Origin: Candidatus Pseudolachnospira avium
GTDB lineage: Bacteria > Bacillota > Clostridia > Lachnospirales > Lachnospiraceae
NCBI GenBank assembly: GCA_904420025.1
Contig: CAJFTW010000004.1
Coordinates: forward strand, 1-40,324
Direction of reading: 5' to 3'
DNA: 40,324 bases
Below the pieces are notes generated by a model. The model worked only from the letters and a program-made list of their open reading frames with translations, had not been told where the DNA came from and searched no databases. This document shows positions 31,487-38,751 of this stretch, one piece after another (position 1 is the first letter of the stretch; each line of letters begins with the position of its first letter). The position numbers and the translations under genes are program-made.

Positions 31487-31948
31487 TTACCGAAAAACCT
31501 TCTTAAAATAGATCACATCCGGCATAGGATTGTGGTAATAAGCTTCTGTCTCCACGAACCCCATGGTTTTGTAAAGAGAGATGGCTGCCGTCATAGGCTG
31601 AAGAGTGTCCAATACCATCTCTTGAAAGCCATCTTCCCTGGCCAGACGCAGAATTTCTTCCACCAGCCGTCTTCCCACCTGCTTTCCACGGAATTCCGGC
31701 TTCACATACAGCCGTTTCATCTCACAGAGGCCTTCTCGGAGCCGGTGATAAGCCACACAGCCTATCACTTTCCCTTCCTCTGAAAGAGCCGCCAGGATTT
31801 TCCCCTGTCCATTCTCGTATTTTTCTTCCAGATGTTCCAATTCCTGCTTCAAATTTTGAAAGGTAAGGTCCCGATGGAGGGAATCGGTATATTCTGCAAT
31901 CAGTTTCCTTATTTTCTCTATATAAGGCTTTCCATTTACAATATTCAT
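31487..31948 (-). CDS. GNAT-family N-acetyltransferase
   Basis: A 153-residue acetyltransferase with the acetyl-CoA-binding loop VKPEFRGKQVGRRLVEEIL (R-G-K-x-V-G-R-R, the Q/RxxGxG/A variant). Flanking strands are KVIGCVAYHRLREGLCEMKRLYV and EMVLDTLQPMTAAISLYKTMGFVE. It would transfer an acetyl group to a small molecule or protein amine; the acceptor is unknown. I chose ATG 31948 because the upstream in-frame extension to 32017 has no family similarity, though the ribosome site is weak. parS site 3 lies 81 nt upstream of the start. Confidence 0.88.
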   Translation of the reverse strand: MNIVNGKPYIEKIRKLIAEYTDSLHRDLTFQNLKQELEHLEEKYENGQGKILAALSEEGKVIGCVAYHRLREGLCEMKRLYVKPEFRGKQVGRRLVEEILRLAREDGFQEMVLDTLQPMTAAISLYKTMGFVETEAYYHNPMPDVIYFKKVFR

Positions 31949-32028
31949 AAGGCTATTTCCATTTTTTCTTGCTTCTCTCCGTAGCTTGCACTGCCTGCCG
32001 CAGTCAAAACTCCACATGGAAGAGAAAA

Positions 32029-32044
32029 TGTTTCACGTGAAACA
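32029..32044. promoter_or_regulatory. parS site 3
   Basis: A third perfect TGTTTCACGTGAAACA, between the acetyltransferase and the flavodoxin-family gene, 714 nt from site 2. Confidence 0.96.
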
Positions 32045-32060
32045 CTCCGGGGATTACATC

Positions 32061-32645
32061 TTAATCATACAACTGTTTTCCAAAGTTGTATGCCTCCTGC
32101 AGGCGGCCGGTTCTTTCAATCTGTGGCTTTCCGTTGGTGTCGCCGCAGCCGCCGGCCAGCACCATCCCCTTGTCATGAAAGCCAATATAGTTGACCAGCG
32201 CAAACCTATAATAGGAAACTGCCTGCTCAAAGGTCCAGAAATAGTCGTCTGCGGAGGTCATCAGCAGTGCACTGTCTTTTACCGGATAAAATTCATACCG
32301 GCCCCGGGGCGGATTCGGGTCCTCCTGAGCAATGCAGTAAAACCGTTCAATAAACGCCTTGATTCGGGAGGAAATGGTCCAAAAATAGAGTGGGGAGGCA
32401 AAGACCAGGCAGTCTGCTGCCTCAATTTTAGGAACCATCTCGTTAAAATCATCCGGAATTACACAGGGCTTCCCATAACGGCAGGCATTGCAGCCCCGGC
32501 AGCCTTGCACCTCCTGCCGCAGCAGGGAAATCACCTCCACGGTATGCCCCGCCTCCCGGGCTCCCTTGGCAAAGGCTTCCACCAACTGCGCCGTGTTTCC
32601 CCTGGGGCGTCCTCCGCCCTGGACGATTAGTATTTTTTTCGCCAT
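32061..32645 (-). CDS. Flavodoxin-family NAD(P)H-dependent FMN reductase-like protein
   Basis: A 194-residue flavodoxin-fold protein. The N-terminal FMN phosphate loop is VQGGGRPRGNTAQLVEAF. GCRGCNACRYGKPCVIPDD is the Cys-rich segment common in iron-sulfur-flavoprotein-like reductases, and VFASPLYFWTISSRIKAFIERFY the second flavin loop. It may act as a small-molecule or quinone/nitro reductase; no specific substrate is evident. It is likely monocistronic, with parS site 3 just beyond its 3' end and repeat copy R3 upstream. Confidence 0.88.
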   Translation of the reverse strand: MAKKILIVQGGGRPRGNTAQLVEAFAKGAREAGHTVEVISLLRQEVQGCRGCNACRYGKPCVIPDDFNEMVPKIEAADCLVFASPLYFWTISSRIKAFIERFYCIAQEDPNPPRGRYEFYPVKDSALLMTSADDYFWTFEQAVSYYRFALVNYIGFHDKGMVLAGGCGDTNGKPQIERTGRLQEAYNFGKQLYD

Positions 32646-32701
32646 TTTCTTTCTCTCCTATCTATCCAGAATTATTTTTAAAAACACTATTTTTAATATA
32701 G

Positions 32702-32870
32702 ATGATACCAGGGTCCCAAGGTCAAAATCCTCCGCAAGCTTGCTTGCGGGAGGATTTTTGACCTTGGGACCCGCAAAAATATGAATAAGGAGCCATTTTT
32801 CGTAGAAAAACAAGCGGATTATGAATATTTTTGCAGATTGCGGGAGCTCCCAGTGCGGAGCAATCGGGTG
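32702..32870 (+). repeat. Dispersed repeat copy R3 with long hairpin
   Basis: 32711-32772 is a near-perfect inverted repeat with arms of about 29 nt (GGGTCCCAAGGTCAAAA ... TTTTGACCTTGGGACCC) around CAAGCTTGCTTGCG. A second inverted repeat follows, GCAAAAATAT-x2-ATAA ... TTAT-x2-ATATTTTTGC (about 32773-32835), and then GTGCGGAGCAATC, shared with copy R1. Lying between the LysR stop and the flavodoxin start, the first hairpin can also terminate transcription. It resembles a non-autonomous mobile element or REP-like family. Confidence 0.65.
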
Positions 32871-32897
32871 TCCTAAAGGCCCAACCCCAACATTGCT

Positions 32898-33773
32898 TTA
32901 ATGATACTCCAGCATCAGCAAATCCTTCAGCGCCGCCACCTTCTCGTCCATCTCCCCTTTTGGCCACGCAATCACCGTGTAAAAGTGGAAGGGTGGTGTC
33001 AACGGCATGCGGAAGAGAAGGGAATCCCCCAGCTGATAAGGCAAAAATCCGGCACATCCACTGTGAGACAGGGCACCTATGGAATCCCCCTCATTCTCAA
33101 TGATCCGTACATTTCGGGGCATAAACCCCAGATTCGAAAGATATGCGTTCTCATACACCCGGGCCGGAGCCCCTTCCCGGTGCAGGAAAAAGGTCTCCTC
33201 CCGCAGGACCTCCGTCCACTTTTCCCCTCTCTGCAGCCTCTCCACCGCTGGATGGGTGTTGGAGATGGCCAAAAACATCTCATTCACATGCAGTATGTGG
33301 TATGGAAAGGCGTTTTCCGGCAGCTGGTGGGTGTTAAAGATCGCCAAATCCACGGTTCCCGCCTGCAGAGCCGGCCATGCGGCCTCCTCGTTTCCGGAGA
33401 TTACCTGCATATTCAGATCCAAAAAGCGGGTTTGCCGCAAAGCATGGACCAGGAAACGCACAGAATCACAGTAGGCCTTCTGACACAGAATTTTCTGCTG
33501 GTTTTCCTGCTTTGCCCGCAGCTCTTCCATAGCCTGGCGCATCCACTGCCGGGCAAAGAGCATACTTCTGGCGCTGTTGATCACTACATTTCCCACTTCT
33601 GTAGGAACCATTTTCCCCTTTTCCCGCTGAAACAGAGGGGCATGAAACTCCTGCTCCAATAGCTGCATCTGCTTTGTAAGGGCAGGCTGCGATACAAAGC
33701 AGGCCTCCGCCGCTTTGGAGATATTGCCGCACTGTTCAATGGATAAAAGATACTGTGCCTGCTGCAAATTCAT
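32898..33773 (-). CDS. LysR-family transcriptional regulator (distal of a coupled pair)
   Basis: A 291-residue LysR regulator. The N-terminal HTH spans MNLQQAQYLLSIEQCGNISK and onward (CFVSQPALTKQMQLLEQEF), with a LysR_substrate domain from about 90. Start ATG 33773 is set by GGGGAGG and by its 4-nt overlap (ATGA) with the stop of the upstream LysR gene. A longer frame from 33806 would lie inside that gene. Two LysR genes translated as a pair suggest that both act on the divergent hydrolase-MFS operon, or that one controls a second target. Confidence 0.92.
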   Translation of the reverse strand: MNLQQAQYLLSIEQCGNISKAAEACFVSQPALTKQMQLLEQEFHAPLFQREKGKMVPTEVGNVVINSARSMLFARQWMRQAMEELRAKQENQQKILCQKAYCDSVRFLVHALRQTRFLDLNMQVISGNEEAAWPALQAGTVDLAIFNTHQLPENAFPYHILHVNEMFLAISNTHPAVERLQRGEKWTEVLREETFFLHREGAPARVYENAYLSNLGFMPRNVRIIENEGDSIGALSHSGCAGFLPYQLGDSLLFRMPLTPPFHFYTVIAWPKGEMDEKVAALKDLLMLEYH

Positions 33774-34765
33774 AGTTCCTCCCCGGCAAGCTGCCTTTGT
33801 TCCCATTCCCGTAGCAACGACCTGGTAAATTCATTGGGGCACGGCTCGCCAGCCGCCACCGGCGGCAGGTTCTGGTAGAGCAGCGCACACAGCATACTGT
33901 CCGCAGGAGAAAGCTCATACTCCCGCCGGAAAACGGCCGCCGTGTAAATGTAGTATGTATGGGGAAGCCGGAAGTAAAACACATTCTTTTCCGTTCCCGC
34001 CTTTCCCAGGAAGGTGAAATAGGCATACTGACCTGTTTTTGCCAATTCATCTACAAACAGAGAGCTTTCCGAGACGTACTCGAATACCGGAGAGAATCCC
34101 TGGTCTGTGTAAATCTGTTTGGTTAGCCGTCCCATGGAGGTCTCCGAGGCATGGCGCAGAAACGGCACCCCCTCCAGCCACTGGAACAACCTGGGCTCCG
34201 CCGCAGGCAAGGGTTCCGGGTGGCACTCCTGTAGATACGCCGGCAAAAAGCAGGCCGGCACGGCCAGTACCAGCTCATTCCGGTAGAAAAGGGCAATTTT
34301 GTATTCCATAGATTCCTTGTATGGAAGGGAGCCGATCACCAGGTCAATCTCTTTTTCACGCAAAAGGGGCATCAGGGTATGGGCTAGTCCCTCCCGGGTT
34401 ACCAGCTGTAGATCCGGATAAGCCCGCTGCAGCTGCGGAAACACCATAACCAGATGCTGAAGGGAGATGGCGCTGGCTCCCACCCGGATCACCGGCCGCT
34501 CGCTCTTCTTCTCCTGGGAAAGGGACCGGTAAAGAGAGTTTTGAATGTGCAGGATCCGGTCTGCATACTCCAGATACACCTTTCCCGCCTCCGTCAGGGT
34601 GAACACCGGCGCGTCATGGAGATACAGCGGCAGCCCGGCATCCTCCTCCAGCCTGGCCATACAGCGGCTCAGGGTGGAGGGAGCCGCACCCAGCTTTTTG
34701 CTGGCCTGCCGCAGGCTGCGGCATTGGGCAATCTCATGAAACCAGGACAGATACTTGATTTTCAT
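33770..34765 (-). CDS. LysR-family transcriptional regulator (proximal of a coupled pair)
   Basis: A 331-residue LysR regulator. The N-terminal HTH (ARLEEDAGLPLY preceded by SLRQASKKLGAAPSTLSRC) is followed by a substrate-binding domain with RPVIRVGASAISLQHLV at about 92. The C-terminus (PVAAGEPCPNEFTRSLLREWEQRQ) is slightly longer than average. It is transcribed from a perfect TTGACA-17-TAATAT promoter that shares its -35 with the divergent esterase promoter. The dyad TGACAAA-N6-TTTGTCA in that region is the likely binding site. AAAGGAG lies 9 nt before ATG. Confidence 0.92.
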   Translation of the reverse strand: MKIKYLSWFHEIAQCRSLRQASKKLGAAPSTLSRCMARLEEDAGLPLYLHDAPVFTLTEAGKVYLEYADRILHIQNSLYRSLSQEKKSERPVIRVGASAISLQHLVMVFPQLQRAYPDLQLVTREGLAHTLMPLLREKEIDLVIGSLPYKESMEYKIALFYRNELVLAVPACFLPAYLQECHPEPLPAAEPRLFQWLEGVPFLRHASETSMGRLTKQIYTDQGFSPVFEYVSESSLFVDELAKTGQYAYFTFLGKAGTEKNVFYFRLPHTYYIYTAAVFRREYELSPADSMLCALLYQNLPPVAAGEPCPNEFTRSLLREWEQRQLAGEEL

Positions 34766-34799
34766 TTTCTGCGGCTCCTTTGTGTTGCGGTTTGGTTAT

Positions 34800-34850
34800 A
34801 TATTAGATGACAAAGAAATATTTGTCAAGTTTCTCAAATTATATTATATT
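34800..34850. promoter_or_regulatory. Divergent promoters sharing one -35, with LysR-type operator
   Basis: Rightward: TTGTCA (34822-34827), 17 nt, TATATT (34845-34850). Leftward: TTGACA (34823-34828 on the minus strand), 17 nt, TAATAT (34800-34805). The two -35 hexamers overlap by five bases. A perfect inverted repeat TGACAAA-N6-TTTGTCA (34808-34827) covers the leftward spacer and the shared -35, as expected for autoregulation and switching by the LysR protein. Confidence 0.75.
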
Positions 34851-34908
34851 CTCAGCAGAAACAATTTCTTTTTTATTTGTGAGACATTTCAGGAGGAGGT
34901 TTCGTTAA

Positions 34909-36150
34909 ATGAGCAAACATTTCAAACCCAAGGTGCAAGACCGGCGTTATATCCGGGACGTGGACGAGTACTATAAGCCTTATTTCCAGATCAAGGCTGT
35001 CTATTTTACCGACGGAAGCAAAACAGCCTTTGTGGAACGGCAGCAGTACCAGATGGACGCGCCAGCCAAGGAACTGAATGAGGTGATGATGGTCTCCGCC
35101 CAGGATGTGGCTAAAATTTACGCTCCGGGTATGCAGCTGGAGATTCAGGGAGACACCATTTCCATCCAGTACCAGGGAAAGAAGGCCCTGCTGAAGGTAG
35201 GCAGCCGTGAGCTGCAGGCCCAGGATCAGACGCTGGAGATGGCGCAGGCTCCCACGATCCTGGAGGGGCGTGTCTACCTGGATGTGGAGGCAGTGATGGG
35301 AAAGGCTTTCGGCAAATATACCATATGGGACAACACCTACCTGGCGCCGGGGGATTATCTGGGGATTGGAGAATCCCCGGAGGATCTTTTCCAGAATCCG
35401 AATATTGTAAAGGATATGATCATTGCCGGTCCCAAAAAAACCGGTATTCTGCGCCGGGCCTACTACTTTGAGGAAGGGCAGGCCATTATGCCCTACAACC
35501 TGTACGTGCCCACCACCTACAACCCGGAGGAGCCCACCAAGCTGGTGATCTACCTCCACGGCGCCGGGGGCAGCTGCACCGAGGACCGAGATCTGAACCG
35601 GGTGCCCCTGGCCATTGAGACAGCCAGTGAAAAGCTGGGAGCCATCACCCTCTTTGCCGAGGGCTACAGCCAGGGCTTTTACGGCGGCGCCAACCCGGAT
35701 CTGCATCCGGAGCTTATGAACCTCAGCGACAAGGAAAAGCACTACATTAAGCTCTGCGAGCTGGAGGTTCTGGCGGTCTTAAAGCAGGTGAAGGAAGCCT
35801 ACAACATTGATGAGAGGAACATCTTCCTCTATGGAAACTCCATGGGAGGCGGCGGCACCTTCTGGCTGGCCATGCACTACCCCATCTTCCGGGCCATTGC
35901 CCCCTGCGGCGCCATGACCACCAACGACATGAATTCCTTTGACCTGAGCAAAATGAAAGGCCTGCCGGCCCTGTTTGTCTGCGGTACGGAAAATATTGGC
36001 TATGACCAGCTGCCTCTGAATGTGGCCTGCCTGCGGGAACATGGAGTGGACGCCGCCCTCCGGACCGTCGCCGGCGGCATCCATGCCAGCGCCTGGGCCT
36101 ACGCGGTGGGAGATATTTACAATTTCTTTGCCGGGCATGCTGCCCAATAA
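34909..36150 (+). CDS. Alpha/beta hydrolase with N-terminal Cu-amine-oxidase-N-like domain (esterase 1)
   Basis: A 413-residue protein. Residues about 55-140 (GDTISIQYQGKKALLKVGS, PTILEGRVYLDVEAVMGKAFG) resemble the copper-amine-oxidase N-terminal-like repeat found in clostridial surface proteins. The C-terminal part is a PHB-depolymerase/esterase-type alpha/beta hydrolase with oxyanion LHGAGG (217-222), nucleophile GNSMGG (S311) and late His (GGIHASAW). There is no signal peptide, so it should be cytoplasmic, which is unusual for the N-terminal domain. A paralogue follows the MFS gene. It would hydrolyse an ester or acylated compound imported by the MFS carrier. AGGAGGAGG lies 9 nt before ATG. 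Confidence 0.82.
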   Translation: MSKHFKPKVQDRRYIRDVDEYYKPYFQIKAVYFTDGSKTAFVERQQYQMDAPAKELNEVMMVSAQDVAKIYAPGMQLEIQGDTISIQYQGKKALLKVGSRELQAQDQTLEMAQAPTILEGRVYLDVEAVMGKAFGKYTIWDNTYLAPGDYLGIGESPEDLFQNPNIVKDMIIAGPKKTGILRRAYYFEEGQAIMPYNLYVPTTYNPEEPTKLVIYLHGAGGSCTEDRDLNRVPLAIETASEKLGAITLFAEGYSQGFYGGANPDLHPELMNLSDKEKHYIKLCELEVLAVLKQVKEAYNIDERNIFLYGNSMGGGGTFWLAMHYPIFRAIAPCGAMTTNDMNSFDLSKMKGLPALFVCGTENIGYDQLPLNVACLREHGVDAALRTVAGGIHASAWAYAVGDIYNFFAGHAAQ

Positions 36151-36214
36151 GCCACAGTCTTTGAAAAAACCGGCTGCGGCGAAAATCTACGCAGCCTGAG
36201 GAGAGGAGAAAAGA

Positions 36215-37444
36215 ATGGAAACAAAGAGTAAATCCCCTATTTTAACTACCCTGGCCACGCCGGCTTTCTGGCTGGCCATCATCATCAACATTGTAGCTAA
36301 CATGGCCGGAAGCTGCCTGGGCCAGCCGGTAAACCTGGAAGCCAACAACCTGGGAATGAGCGCTACCCTCATCGGCTTTGTGGCATCCTGCTACACCATA
36401 TGCGCACTGCTGATCCGCACCCCCTTCGGCACGGTTCTGGATACCTCCCGAAAGCCTACCATGGTGCTTTTCATTTCCAATATTTTCACTGCCCTTGTTT
36501 ACCTGGGCTTTGCGGTGTGCAACAGCGTACCGTTCTACATTGTACTCCGCCTGCTCCACGGCTTTACCTTCGGTATGCGCAACATGGCCATGTCTGTGGT
36601 GCTGGCCAAGGGCGTGGACAAAAAAGCCTTCGGCACGGCCATGGGCCTGCTGACCCTGATCCCCAAGATCTTCAGCTCCATCACCACCAAGATTACCCTG
36701 TGGATCACCGGAACCGCCGGCATTGAGTATGTTGCATACGCCGGTGCCGCACTGGCGGTTCTGGCCGGTGTGCTCTGCCTGTTCCTGAAGATGGACAACA
36801 GCGGATCCCAGGGAAGCGGCAAGGCAGGCGGCAAGAAGCATGTGTTCTACTTCCGGGCACTGCCGGTGATTGTGATCTTTGCCATCCTGCAAATCCCCTC
36901 CCTGGCCTCCAACAACTTCATTGTGCTGTACGGTGCGGATGCAAATTTGGCAGACGCGGCAGCTACTTACGCCTCCAACCAGAACCTGTGGATGGGCATT
37001 GCCGGATTTATCTGCGGCTACCTGGTGGATAAGCTGGACATTAAGGGAGCCAAATGGGTCAGCACAGTGGTACTTGCCATTGCCGCAGGGGCCGGCATTA
37101 TGGTAGGCCTCTCCCAGAACACCAATATCTGGCTGATTTCCGGTATCCTCTGCGGCATTGGCGCCGGCGGCTCCGGCATCTTCCGCACGGTTACGCTGCG
37201 GGAAAGCTCCGCCTCTGTCCGCGCCCTGGCGGTGGGCAGCTTTGCCATGGCCCAGGACCTGGTTTCCATTTTCAGCTCCACGGTAATCGGTGTCCTGGCG
37301 GACCGGATCGGCTATTCCATGACCTTTGTTTTCCTGGGGGCCCTGCCGATTATTGGCATTGTGCTGACCCTGTTTGGTTTTGAAAAATTCATTGGTATGC
37401 TGCAGGATAAAAACGCGCCTGCCGCAGAAACGCAGAACGAATAA
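36215..37444 (+). CDS. Major facilitator superfamily transporter
   Basis: A 409-residue MFS permease with about 12 membrane helices. The loop 2-3 motif region is RTPFGTVLDTSRKP, with a central cytoplasmic loop around KMDNSGSQGSGKAGGKKH. Helix-rich halves include GFICGYLVDKLDIKGAKW and GVLADRIGYSMTF, the second-half copy of the MFS loop motif. The substrate is not deducible; sandwiched between two paralogous hydrolases, it most likely imports their ester-type substrate. The leader has a GGCTGCG/CGCAGCC hairpin directly before the GAGGAGAGGAG ribosome site. Confidence 0.88.
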   Translation: METKSKSPILTTLATPAFWLAIIINIVANMAGSCLGQPVNLEANNLGMSATLIGFVASCYTICALLIRTPFGTVLDTSRKPTMVLFISNIFTALVYLGFAVCNSVPFYIVLRLLHGFTFGMRNMAMSVVLAKGVDKKAFGTAMGLLTLIPKIFSSITTKITLWITGTAGIEYVAYAGAALAVLAGVLCLFLKMDNSGSQGSGKAGGKKHVFYFRALPVIVIFAILQIPSLASNNFIVLYGADANLADAAATYASNQNLWMGIAGFICGYLVDKLDIKGAKWVSTVVLAIAAGAGIMVGLSQNTNIWLISGILCGIGAGGSGIFRTVTLRESSASVRALAVGSFAMAQDLVSIFSSTVIGVLADRIGYSMTFVFLGALPIIGIVLTLFGFEKFIGMLQDKNAPAAETQNE

Positions 37445-37488
37445 AACGGCCTCCAGCAGGCTGGACATTCCGTGGAAAGGAGTAAGAA

Positions 37489-38628
37489 ATGCCACCCATC
37501 CGACAACCGTTAACCCCCTATTTTGTGCCCTCTGTCTTTTCCTTCCGGGCAGGCACCACCCAGGCATCCGCCAACGACTATGTGTTTGACCTTCTTCACC
37601 TTTCCTTTGAGGAACAGGGTTCGCTCTTTGTGTCCCTGGAGGATCTGCAGCGGGCCATGGGGCCTCAGATGGAAACCCGCACGGAAAACCACAAGGTATT
37701 CTTAAAGCTGGAAAAAGGCGAGCTATCCGCAGAGATGCAGACCCGGAAAGGCCATGCTTATATTCCGGTCTCCCCCATGTTTCAGGAGCAGCTGGGCTAT
37801 TTCGTTCAGTGGCTGGATACCTATAAGGGAAGAATCTGCGTGATCGCCCAGGAAAAACCGGCCCGGCTTGACAGCTTTGGCCAGGCTTACAATTTCACCC
37901 GCACCGTGGGTTTTCTCCGCCGCGCCTTCTATATGGAGGAGGTAAAGCAGCTGGTTCCCTTCAGCCTGTATATTCCCACCGGTTACCAGCCGGAAGACCC
38001 TATGAAAATGGCGGTGGTCCTCCACGGCCTGCTGGGCGGGGATGTGCTGGAGAAGGCGGGCCCCAATGGCCTGTTCCGGGCAGCCGAACAGAACGGCTAC
38101 CTGCTATGCGCCCCAACCTGCTATGCCCGGGGCATGCACGGCAGCCCCTTCCCCATGGCCCGGGATTTTGTCCCGGCGGATGTGGACCCTGCCAACCCCG
38201 CCGGCCTGGATGAGGAACAGCAGAAAATTTACCCTCTCTGTGAAAAGGCAGACATGACCGCCGTGGAATGGACCATGAAGCGTTATTCCATAGACAAGGA
38301 CAACGTATTTCTCTTTGGAAACTCCATGGGCGGGGACGGCACCTTTCACCTGGGCCAGAAATACAATCAACTGTGGCGGGCCATTGCCCCCTGCGGCGGA
38401 GGGCCGGATCTCCGGTTCTATCCCATGGAACGGCTGAAAGACCTTCCGGTTCATCTGCTGGTGGGCACCGAGGATCCGGGATACGATATTATCAATGGCC
38501 TCTACGAGCAACTGTCCGCCCAGGGGGTGGAAGCTTCCATCTCCCGGGTGGGAGGAGAGCCTCACGGCAACGCCTGGATTGCGGCGATTGATGAGATTTT
38601 TGCGTTTTTCAACCAGCATACGGTCTGA
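37489..38628 (+). CDS. Alpha/beta hydrolase paralogue (esterase 2)
   Basis: A 379-residue paralogue of esterase 1. Shared features are GFLRRAFYMEE (141-151) before the hydrolase core, the oxyanion region VVLHGLLGG, nucleophile GNSMGG (S279) followed by the same WRAIAPCGG strand, and a late His in GGEPHGNAW. The N-terminal 130 residues keep the two-strand/helix pattern of the amine-oxidase-N-like domain but have diverged further. There is no signal peptide. GGAAAGGAG precedes ATG 37489. It is the third gene of the operon, and the pair may split two related substrates or stereoisomers. Confidence 0.82.
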   Translation: MPPIRQPLTPYFVPSVFSFRAGTTQASANDYVFDLLHLSFEEQGSLFVSLEDLQRAMGPQMETRTENHKVFLKLEKGELSAEMQTRKGHAYIPVSPMFQEQLGYFVQWLDTYKGRICVIAQEKPARLDSFGQAYNFTRTVGFLRRAFYMEEVKQLVPFSLYIPTGYQPEDPMKMAVVLHGLLGGDVLEKAGPNGLFRAAEQNGYLLCAPTCYARGMHGSPFPMARDFVPADVDPANPAGLDEEQQKIYPLCEKADMTAVEWTMKRYSIDKDNVFLFGNSMGGDGTFHLGQKYNQLWRAIAPCGGGPDLRFYPMERLKDLPVHLLVGTEDPGYDIINGLYEQLSAQGVEASISRVGGEPHGNAWIAAIDEIFAFFNQHTV

Positions 38629-38638
38629 ATTTTTCTAC

Positions 38639-38684
38639 AAACAGGGAACAGGCGGGGACAAAATTCCCCGCCCGTTCCCTGTTT
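38639..38684 (+). terminator. Terminator of the esterase-MFS-esterase operon
   Basis: A long stem, AAACAGGGAAC (38639-38649) with GTTCCCTGTTT (38674-38684), continues inward through GGCGGGG/CCCCGCC and is followed by TTCTTG after T5. It begins 11 nt after the esterase 2 stop codon. Confidence 0.88.
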
Positions 38685-38751
38685 TTCTTGTGCCCATTCT
38701 CTATCTTCAATTCAAAAAAATTGGGAAGAAACCAAAATACAGACCTCCCGC

